Shown here: piece by piece, positions 9,693 through 17,763 of the stretch
Position numbering within the stretch: position 1 is the first letter of the stretch
Layout: each line of letters begins with the position of its first letter
DNA from: Monoraphidium neglectum
Lineage: Eukaryota; Chlorophyta; Chlorophyceae; Sphaeropleales; Selenastraceae
NCBI RefSeq assembly: GCF_000611645.1
Contig: NW_014012627.1
Coordinates: forward strand, 1-17,763
Direction of reading: 5' to 3'
DNA: 17,763 nucleotides
Made by a program: the position numbers and the translations under genes
Notes under the pieces: generated by a model
Told to the model about the DNA's origin: nothing
Database searches by the model: none
Seen by the model: the letters and a program-made list of their open reading frames with translations, nothing else

Positions 9693-11396
9693 ACTGTAGC
9701 CGTTTGATGCAGTGATCAACAATTGCGATCTTGCATTGCGTCAAGCGTCGCGTATCGTGTGGTTGAATTGTCAATTAAACCCACAGTGTTGTATACGCAG
9801 ACACGTGCCGTCACAATGTGCACTGTTGCAGGTCTGCACTTTGACCGCTTGCAGAAAAGCGGCGCCTACGGTACTACTGTAGCGCCTCTTGCTCTAGCTC
9901 GGTGCCATACAAGTATTTGGTCGTCCTCATCTCATAATTCCTGAATCAGGTCGATCCGGAACTCGCTCCAAAGTGCACATAAGGGCCACCTGCAGTAGAT
10001 GTATGTAGGGCAGAAATCCAAACAATCTCGTTTCAGAGGCAGGCAGCTGTCACAGCAGATGATACTGTTGTTGCCATAACATGAATACCTTGTTACAACT
10101 CGACTCAATTAGAGCTGTGATCGGCCAGTCTGGGAGCGGCCATTTCATCGCCGAGCGCCGACACGTGGCTCCAAGAACCCAGGCGCACCTCTGGCATGTG
10201 GTTCTAGTATATAGCAGGCAGGAAAGTATGGAGAGGCGTAGCGGGCAAGGGCTTGGTGCCGCCCGTGAGTGTTGAGGCAGCTTTGTCAAACAATGGGGGC
10301 AGCTTACGAGGCAGCAGGCATGGGTGCCCTGATGGTACATAATGATGTTGCAGGCAGTTGACACGGATGCACAGCTGCCGACCTGATATGGAAGAATCAC
10401 ATATCATATGAGTCATCGGCACATGATTGCCACCCTGTGACCTGCTGCCCCCTCGGGCCCTGGCAAACAGTGCGCTGTAATCGCCGACACATGCCCGCAA
10501 CTGCTTATCCCTCACCGACTGTATCGCAAGAATGCATCCTGAATGAACGGGTATGCGACACCAGCAACTGACATTGGCGGTACGCGCTATCATGCGCACC
10601 ACATCGCAGCGGTTGTGAAGTTCAGCACAATTCGCCTGATGGTCAAGTCCGCTGACCCTGCTCGTGGTGCGTGCCTGCGTCATGCCGTCCCCAGTCAGGG
10701 ACAGGGGGCCGAATAAGGATCTTTGTCACGAAGAATGAAATACCGGTATCGGATATCTCAATGATCTCACCCGGGCCGGTCACCGCGTGGAGGTCGGAGA
10801 GTGACTCAGATTTTGCTTGCGTCAAAAAGCTCTATGAGGCTCTGCATGACAACAGGAATTATTGCAGGAGTTCGCTATCAAATTCCTTGACGTATCAGCC
10901 TAGACATCGCAACTTGGCCGCTGTCGGGCCCCTGCCCCGCTACGAATCATCAGCCCAAACTCGCCGGGGCAGCCAAAGCAAACGTCTGAGCCTGTAACAC
11001 GAGTAATCTATCGCCTGATCATCGACTGTGGGCGGGTGAGGTGCAGGCGAGTCTAGCTTCAAACGGTGGGCTGGGCCGCTGTGGGAGCTCGAATAATTGC
11101 TGGGTGACAGAGATAATTGGCTGCCTTAACTGGATGCTTCCCCATGGCTGAGTTGCCCAGCCACCCGCGCCAACTCCCCAACACCCCTGATGAAGCAAGG
11201 CGGGAGGAACATTGTGAAGCGGCGCATTACGTTGCATCGGGCGAGGCCCACAAATCTCAACAAGGCTGGGATTGATGGTAATACTCTTTCATTATGCGAT
11301 TTTTACTCGCACGCTGGCGCCCGTGCGCTGGCCCTCGAACAACGTCACCCGCCGCCTCGCCCTCGCCTACATGGCCACCCCGCACCACAGGCAGCC
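9693..11396. other. Divergent intergenic region, no supported gene
   Basis: About 1.7 kb between divergent start codons of the SET and protease genes; lower G+C than the exons. The longest frame is about 160 codons on the minus strand (10204-10683), with no recognisable motif and overlapped by other frames. On the plus strand the frame of the protease start is open back to an ATG at 11190. I see no RNA gene, terminal inverted repeat or transposase. Confidence 0.5.
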
Positions 11397-14300
11397 ATGG
11401 CGCGCAGCGCGGCCCTGCTGCTGCTCTCTGTCGCGGCGATCTTTGCAACTGCAGTTGCGCAGACAGAGACGGGCAAAGAGGCACAGCTGCCAGCCGGCTT
11501 CGAGGGACTCGTGCTGGGCAACAGAAACGATGCAGCAGGGGACATCCCTGCACCTGGCCCGCCCAGCTCCGCCCCCGGGTCAAACATGGCTGCATCCGCC
11601 GCCAATGTCAACATGTTCCCGCAATGTGAGCTGTGCCTGTGCCGAGGGGGACGACGTTTGGGTGTCTGAAAAGCCAACTGTGCAAGCCGCCCTCTGCATG
11701 CTCTCGCCGGCATGTGCCGCTCAGGCACCTCCACCAACTGCCTCCCGACCCCCTCCCCTTCCCCCCCAGCGCTAATGCCTGACGGACGAAATCTGCCCAA
11801 CCCCTCCCTGCTCCGACCCTCCCAGCGGCCTCCCCTGACTCCTTGGACGAAGCAGTGCAGGCCCAGGTCGCGGCAGCAAAGGCCGCCTTCGCAGCCGCCT
11901 TTGCTGATCCAGACGCGGCGTTCGATCGCCACATCCTCGACCTGGGCGCCCGCAAGGCGTCCCTGCTGGCAAACGGGCGCGCGCTGACCCCCAACATTGC
12001 GGTGCTGGGGAACGGCTCGGCTGCGAGCCTCCAGAAGTACAGGGCGGCCTTCAAGCAGAATCTGATCGAGATCGCGGCGCTCAACGCGCGGCCGGGGGCG
12101 AACGTGGCGTACGGCATCACGGCCTTTACGCACATGCCGAAAGAGGAGTTCAAGGCCCGCTACCTGGGCGGCAAGAAAGCAAGTGAGCTGCACAGCTGAC
12201 CCTCGGATCCGCCAGTCCTGCCGGGTGTCTGGGGCGTATAGCGCCGCAGCCGACACGTTGCCCCGTGCGCCCGACCGGGCCTCAAATGCATGTGCAACGG
12301 CAATCGCGTTTCGCTCCCCGCAGGCGCAAGTGGCACGTCACGCGCTGCCGCGGTCAAGGCAGCGGGTTACACCTGCGTTAAGGCGACGGCCTGGAAGGCG
12401 ACGGCCCTCGCAAAGGCCAAGCTGGTCGGGTCCGTCGACTGGCGCAAGGCGTCGCCGCCCGCAGTTGGGCGCGTCCGTGACCAAGGGGAGGTGAGCGGTG
12501 CTTTTGCTGTGTTGGGGCCCCGTCTGGGATGAGGAATACGCTCCCCATGCAGTGCAATGGAGCCGGTAAGACTGCACATGCTGTCCAGCACTTAAACATC
12601 CCCCAACTCGTCCAACAAACCTGCTTTGTGCCGGTCCCGCGGCCCCTTTGCCTCTGGTCTGCAGTGTGGCAGCTGCGTCACATTTGCCAATGTGGCCGCC
12701 CTTGAGGCAGCATACTCCCTTGCAAACAAAATAGACGCATCCACCGTTGACTTGTCAGAGCAGGATGAGATGGACTGCACCTCTGGTAGGAAGCTGCCTG
12801 GCACCTTCTGCCGGGGTTTAAATGCACCCGTTCTTGCTGCATGCGCTGGCATCTGCCTAGTCTGCCCTCCGTCTGCATGCTGCAAGCTGTACTTGATTAA
12901 GCCCCGCATCTCCTTCCTGCAAGACTCATGCTTGGCTGCATTGTTTGAATCCTCTTGCAAACGGGTGCAGGTGACGCCTGCGAGGGTGCCGATGGATATG
13001 AATACATTGACAACGCGATCTGCAATAAGATCGCCTTCGAGAGGAGCAGGCCCTACACTGCACAAGACAACGACCGCTGCAGCACCAACCTCGCGCGCAC
13101 CAAGCCGGGCGTTGTTGGGTACGCCTTTGTGCCCGGTAACATTAACGACTTCCGGCGCGCCTTGGCACACAACGGTGAGTCTGTTGGTGGTGCAACTCCT
13201 GTGATGAGAACTTGCTGTGCGCTGTGCTCCACAATGTATTTTCTAACGCCCTAACACGCACGCACCTGCCCGCAAACAGCAGCAAGAGCGCAAACGCACA
13301 TCCCTCATGCCATGAGGCACTGCCTCTCATCACACACGTGCACACGTGCACGCGTACGTCCACCCCACACACAGTGATGGCCATCGGCATCGACGCTGGC
13401 GACTCCGACAACTTCATGAACTAGTGGGTAGATGCATGCGCTCCATGCAGCATCCGGCAACTCACACGAACAATGTGGCAAGCTCCGCTTACTGTGCCTG
13501 CCGCACGCAGCGGGACCCATTTGGGCCATTGACATAATCATCTGCGTCTGAGGTTCCCAGCCGGACGCCTGCAGGCGTCTCCCAACAGCCAGCCTGTGTC
13601 AATGCCCAACGCTTTTTGCCACCCCTCCCTCCCCATCACACTCACCCGTGCTTTATCCCCCAAACCCACCCGCACCCCCACCGACCTGCATACCCGCCTG
13701 TCCCGCGGACTCACCCTGCAGTGTCAGCGGAGTCATACCCTGTGGCAGCAAGAGGAACCTTGATCACGAGGTGGCGTTGGTCGCCTTTGAGTGAGCATCA
13801 GCGATGATTCGGCTTTTGCTGAGGGGCTGGTTTCCGAGTCTAGGGATCAAGCACGGGAGCCTTGACGCTGAAGGCCCAACCCCGCTGCCTTTGGAGTGGA
13901 GCTCAGACCGCTGTCTTGTAGCTAGAGTCTGCATGCTCGCCCGCGGCAAACCTGCTTACAGACCACAGCCTGACGCCTCAACTTCAACCTGGCTTTTGTG
14001 GTGAAATGCAGGGATCGCGTGGCTGTGGGCAGTAAGACCTGGAAGGTGTGGACTGTCAAAAACTCGTGAGTTCCTGCAGCGAGCTTCAAGGATGGGAACG
14101 GGACGGCCTGGCGGGATGGTGCCTGGGCAGCTGTACTGGCAACAGGCAGTGAATCAATGGCGGTCTGGGGAAGACAAGCCAGCAGCGAGGTTTGGTCAGC
14201 AGTCGGGCAGGCCTGTTATCATGTGTGGTAGCTTTGTGTTGCGCGGCCACTCGCACGATTTTTAATACAGTGGCTGCTGTCTTGCGCAAGTGTACGCAGG

Positions 14301-14432
14301 CATGTGGGTGTGAGTGTGAGCGTGTGAGAATGCATGGGTGGTTGCTTGTGTGTGGGAATAAATCCTACTCATAGGCAATATGCAGATTTTGCATGTTTGT
14401 GGATGTGTGTCTGACTGTGTGTGTGTGTGTAT

Positions 14433-14481
<49 letters not shown>

Positions 14482-14728
14482 CGCGTGTGCACTTGCACGT
14501 GCACTTGCATGTGCACTTGCGTGCGTAAAAAGAGTGGGTATGAGAGGATTTTGTTGCGCAAGCTTGTGACACTCACAGGCCCGGGCGCGCGCATTGCCCT
14601 CTGACGGTTGCAGGTGGGGCAGCGGATGGGGCGAGAAAGGTTTTGCGCGCGTGCGCGCTGACTGTGGAGGCATTGGCCCCCTCGGCATGTACAGCGATCC
14701 CTACAGCGTCGTGCCCCTCAGGGGCTGA
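11397..14728 (+). CDS. Papain-family (C1A) cysteine protease precursor (454 aa, nine exons)
   Basis: Secretory or vacuolar endopeptidase made as a zymogen. Exons: 11397-11625, 11826-12182, 12324-12490, 12665-12785, 12971-13174, 13375-13423, 13722-13790, 14012-14065, 14614-14728; every junction keeps phase, 1365 nt. Signal peptide is residues 1-21 (MARSAALLLLSVAAIF, cleavage after AVA). The I29 propeptide has the R-xx-F-xx-N-xxx-I-xxx-N spacing (R149, F152, N155, I159, N163), then YGITAFTHMPKEEFKARYLG. The mature domain starts near VGSVDWRKASPP. Active site: Q249 and C255 in DQGECGSC, H391 in NLDHEVALVAF, N416 in WTVKNSWGSGWGEKGF. Oddities: the residue after the catalytic Cys is Val, not the usual Trp (CGSCVTF), and the usual GCxGG region reads ACEGADG. 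About 30 Ala/Lys-rich residues (197-228) separate propeptide and mature domain. The ATG at 11397 is preferred over an in-frame ATG at 11190 because the signal peptide follows it directly. Confidence 0.92.
13564..13579. repeat. Perfect 16-nt palindrome in protease intron 6
   Basis: GACGCCTGCAGGCGTC is its own reverse complement. It shares the core CAGGCG/CGCCTG with another perfect palindrome at 16309-16324. Function unknown. Confidence 0.8.
14397..14526. repeat. TG/GC alternating tract with a 12-nt triplicate, protease intron 8
   Basis: Long run of TG dinucleotides (about 14405-14469), passing into GCGCGC and GTGTGCGC, then three tandem copies of GTGCACTTGCAN at 14487-14522. Almost wholly alternating purine-pyrimidine, hence a Z-DNA candidate. 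It lies within the largest intron of the gene (14066-14613, 548 nt). Confidence 0.9.
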
Positions 14729-14972
14729 GAGGAGTGCAGCAGTTCGGTGCGCAACACGCCGATGCTAGCTTTGTGCGCAGCATCTGGCTCTGGGCGGCAA
14801 ACAGCTTGTTTTTGTCCTGGAGAGGCCTCACACACGCCTCCTCTTGGCAAGGGCCTACGCTCTGCCTTATCTGGATACTGCCAGACAGGCCCCTATTTCC
14901 TTTGTGCAACGAACAACTGTTGCGCTGGCACCCCTCTCCCCCCAAAAAACGCCACAAGCTTGGAGCCGGCAT

Positions 14973-14999
14973 GCCTGCTGCAGCACCCATGCAGCAGGC
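14973..14999 (+). other. Hairpin in presumed protease 3' UTR
   Basis: Perfect 10-bp stem GCCTGCTGCA / TGCAGCAGGC around the 7-nt loop GCACCCA, 245 nt after the protease stop. It could fold in the transcript; no known regulatory class is recognised. Confidence 0.55.
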
Positions 15000-16308
15000 T
15001 GCGAGCTGCCAGGCCCCTGCAGGTTTGCATTTCTGACGCCATGCGCGTGATTCCTTTTGCTGGGCAACAAGCCGCGCGCGTAGTGTGTGCGTGTGGGTGT
15101 CCTTCAACAGCGCAAGGCGCCGAACAACGAGTGTTGTGTATGTGTTGAGGAAACACCCATCGCCAACTTGGCTTGAACGGCAAGGGCTCCAATGTGTTGA
15201 CCAGGCTCGCTGTCCTGCTGCCTGTTGTGTCAATGCGCCGCTTGCATCAGGGAGGTGTCCCACCCAATGGTGCATGCTTTTATCTGGGACACGCCGTCAC
15301 TACGTGTTATGTGCGCATTTATGCACTTGCCACTGAACTTGGTGTGGCATGTGCGTGATGACCTTGCTTCACATGCCATGGTGCTGTTTTCCCAGTGCAA
15401 GGAATACATCGCTTCACAGGACATACCTTGCCCGCTTGAAACCTTGTCCCGCCCCAGTGTGACGCCTCTAGCTGCCATAGCACTGTTCAAGTGGGTCATG
15501 CACGTACGCAAACTGCCACGTGACCAACCATGCAAAGGCAGCCTTGCCAGGCCCACTCATGCGCGCTGCTGTTTCCAAGTCCCTGTTAACCTGTTTGTAC
15601 ACAGGGTTACGTGGTTGAAAATATCGATGGCTTCCCCTTGATGTTTGGCCAACACACAGTATGTGCAGATTGACGAGACGGCCCTGCAATCCAGCATCCC
15701 TTCCCTGTTCCATTCCTTCCTGCAAGCAGGTCTCCTCCTGCGTGCATTGAGGGGAGGCCTCTCCCCCAATATGAACCCCCAGCAGCCCTTCCCTCTCTTG
15801 AGTTTTTTTCCTTTGTTTTGCTGTGTGCAGCTGACGCTGCAGGCGCCAGCGCGTAGCGTGCCATTCAGTAACAACAGCGAGAGATTGCAGGCCGTGTCTG
15901 CAGCACTGCCCTCTGTACGGATTGCAGTGCCAAGTAAGTGACTTGCTGACTCCTATTGGCAATGCGGGCAGCCTTGATGCAGGACACACAAATCCAGCCA
16001 ATCAGCAATCCAAGGTTATAGGCACGCATAGCACCAACAATACCTATGTTGTCAATGCATGAGGTCATGGTTATTCAATGCCATTGTGCATTCTACACAT
16101 GTGTGCATGAAATGGTTGACCATCGCATGACATGGCAAGCCCCGATCATGATGCTACTGAACATGTTTTTGCTGGGGGCTTTGCATGTCCCAAACCAGGG
16201 GGGATTGAGCGTCACTTGCAATGAGCTGACAGCAAGGGCCTTGGTTGTTGTGGTAGGCAAGCCATGCACCGGAAAATCAACTTTGTAGCACCCCAAGTGT
16301 TGGCAGTT

Positions 16309-16324
16309 GCAGGCGTACGCCTGC
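16309..16324. repeat. Perfect 16-nt palindrome
   Basis: GCAGGCGTACGCCTGC is its own reverse complement and lies in the non-coding region between the protease and membrane-protein genes. Confidence 0.8.
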
Positions 16325-16521
16325 GCCGGCCGTCATCGGCAACCATGACAATGGCGCGTGTGCCCGCGTTGTGGTGTTTGCTGGACGTGATCAGGCTGGG
16401 CTGATGCAGTGAGCAAAAGCACAGGGGCTAGCCAGATTGCTCTCGCAATTGTAGATCTTGCCATGAAATAACCTTAGACAACTGCGCTCTTGCTGCGTCA
16501 TTTTGTTGCGCGTGCTGGCTC

Positions 16522-16539
16522 GCTCGCCCTAGGGCGAGC
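16522..16539. repeat. Perfect 18-nt palindrome
   Basis: GCTCGCCCTAGGGCGAGC, nine perfectly paired bases on each side of the centre, in otherwise lower-GC non-coding sequence. Confidence 0.85.
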
Positions 16540-17115
16540 TCGCTGCTTTGCCACTGCCCGTTTTGCTGGAGCTTTGCTTTTGCTACTACTCCTTGCTGGA
16601 GGATAAGGGCAGCCTTGGCTGGTGGGCTGATCACTATCCAAAAGTCCCGCATGCTTACGAGGGGAGGCCCTCCCTCGCATTGCACCTCCACTTTGGGCGG
16701 CGCTCCTGTGGGCGCGCAATCGCCCACCTGCTGCTTGCAATTGCTCTCACTTTCGTCGCTTATGTGCGCGCCGGGCCAGGCATCCACATGCATCAAGATG
16801 GTCCATGTGGCAGGGGTACTGTTGTCGAATAAATCGTGGACTGTTGTCCAACAGAGCGTGAAACACTCGTGCGACAAGTGACATCGAGTCCACATCACCT
16901 GAGTCAACACAGCTTGACCAGGTCACTGAGGCCTCATTGCCGTCATTAACGTGCGTCTCGCATTGAAATAATTTGCCGTAACCTGCAACTGCCTTTCTTA
17001 CATAAAGGCGTACAGCAAAGCTGAGATCATTTGCTCATTGCAAGGGGGCCATAATTGTTGCCCGAGGTGGCAAGTGCGGCATTGATATTTATTTCAATTG
17101 TCTCAACCGGGCTTG

Positions 17116-17763
17116 ATGTCTCTGACGGAAGTCTCTGTCGAGCCCGCCCTGGCCGCCCCCAGCGCAGCCAAGGCACCCTCGACTCAGCCCGCTGTGCAGC
17201 CTCCCCGCGAATTTAAGATGGCGAATTCGGTGCCTAAGAAGGCGACAGGCAAAAGCGTCGCCGTCCCCGTCATTGCTGGGATTACAATTTCAGCACTGGC
17301 TGCGGGGATCGCGTTGTTCCTTGCAAAGAAGGAAGGCAAGGGCAAGCCAGCTCCCGCTGCCAAGAGATCAGCTGCCGGCTCTCGCTCTTCGTCGCGGCGC
17401 AGTTCCAGGTGCGCATCGGTGCACCGGCGGTCGGCCTCGCTGCGCCACCCGCCAAAAACCACCTACTTCGCGGTGCAGCGGCCCTGCTGGCTCGTACTGT
17501 TTGAATGCCGTCGCGCAGCCAATGCTGATTATGGCCGCATCTTGTGTTGACCAGGCAGTACACTTTACAGCTGTCATGGCGGTGTTTGAACCCTGATGTC
17601 TGCCCACATGCGCCCTGAGCAAGTGCTCGCGCAAAGCCTGCTCGCATGAGCAGGCGCAACTAGGCATGTACTGACTTGCGCCTTGGCTGGTAATCACTCA
17701 CCCAGCAGGGCAGCCAGCGGCGCCGCCGGCAAGGCGGGCCCTGCAGCGGGCGCACCGCGCACC
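17116..17763 (+). CDS. Small single-span membrane protein, Ala/Lys/Ser-rich (partial, runs off right edge)
   Basis: I do not recognise the family. From the ATG at 17116 (in frame with a TTG at 17098), residues 1-45 are Ala/Pro/Lys-rich (EPALAAPSAAKAPSTQP), residues 48-70 are a clear membrane helix (VAVPVIAGITISALAAGIAL), followed by a basic tail (KKEGKGKPAPAAKR) and a Ser/Arg stretch. Preferred model: exon 1 is 17116-17408, ending phase 2 at a GTGCGC donor; exon 2 starts at 17706 after ACTCACCCAG and reads SRAASGAAGKAGPAAGAP to the window end, matching the composition of exon 1's tail. Alternative: no intron, stop TGA at 17548-17550, giving 144 residues, but the last 45 would be Arg/Cys-rich and unlike the rest. 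An AT-rich GATATTTATT about 25 nt upstream may be a core-promoter element. N-terminal targeting is unclear. Confidence 0.6.
17636..17655. repeat. Inverted repeat, 8-bp stem
   Basis: GCCTGCTC-GCAT-GAGCAGGC. It lies in the presumed intron of the last gene (or just after the stop, if that gene is unspliced), so it could be incidental. Confidence 0.6.

Larger units (their letters stand above)
14729..17115. other. Lower-GC region after the protease gene; no supported gene
   Basis: About 2.4 kb. The first part should be the protease 3' UTR. Open frames of 100-185 codons occur on both strands but overlap each other and show no clear family. Exon-like pieces on the plus strand are 15605-15658 (acceptor ACACAG, donor GTATGT) and 15831-15933 (pyrimidine-rich acceptor, perfect GTAAGT donor), both phase 0 at their shared junction; a piece ending at 16288 contains a chance or real Walker-A-like string. 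I could not join these into a gene with a start, stop and recognisable domain, so none is called as a CDS. Confidence 0.5.

Noticed and set aside
10204..10683. 159-codon minus-strand ORF in the intergenic region
   Set aside because: No recognisable motif; overlapped by other frames; composition unlike the confirmed exons. Kept only as part of the intergenic description.
14800..14990. Cys-rich frame after the protease stop (reads TNNCCAG) as a granulin-like domain
   Set aside because: It is in a different frame after a clean stop, and the Cys spacing does not match granulin.
14718..15275. 185-codon minus-strand ORF after the protease
   Set aside because: Overlaps the end and 3' UTR of the plus-strand protease gene, has several competing frames, and shows no motif or splice framework.

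Overview
The window looks like nuclear DNA of a green alga (Chlorophyta; I cannot name the genus). The reasons are GC-rich genes broken by many short spliceosomal introns, a chloroplast thylakoid-lumen protein with a twin-arginine transit peptide, a SET methyltransferase of the Rubisco-methyltransferase type, and abundant CA/TG and CAG/CTG-type simple repeats. There is no sign of bacterial operons, phage, CRISPR or insertion sequences. No single open reading frame covers a whole gene; I built the gene models by joining exons at GT..AG boundaries and checking that reading phase and protein motifs agreed.

Layout, left to right. (1) 1-2181, minus: the 5' part of a gene for a low-complexity, Q/A/G-rich, probably nuclear protein, cut by the left edge. 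(2) 2182-3626: divergent intergenic stretch with no supported gene. (3) 3627-5961, plus: a complete six-exon gene for a 292-residue thylakoid-lumen PsbP-domain protein (PPD6-like). (4) 5962-6510: short convergent 3' region. (5) 6511-9692, minus: a complete six-exon gene for a 507-residue SET-domain lysine methyltransferase with a Rubisco-LSMT-like C-terminal domain; intron 1 carries a long GGCAGCAGC-type repeat. (6) 9693-11396: divergent intergenic stretch. (7) 11397-14728, plus: a complete nine-exon gene for a secreted or vacuolar papain-family (C1) cysteine protease of 454 residues; its catalytic Cys, His and Asn lie on three different exons, and its last intron holds a TG/GC alternating tract. 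(8) 14729-17115: 2.4 kb of visibly lower-GC sequence with hairpins and a few exon-like pieces but no gene I can support. (9) 17116 to the right edge, plus: start of a gene for a small single-span membrane protein, cut by the window end.

The genes do not form a pathway. Two concern the plastid, one certainly (PPD6-like) and one possibly (SET methyltransferase), one concerns secretory proteolysis, and two are unrecognised. The main value of the window is in the spliced structures: exon-joining recovers full catalytic sets that single-frame reading misses, and nearly all introns share a GTG-type donor.
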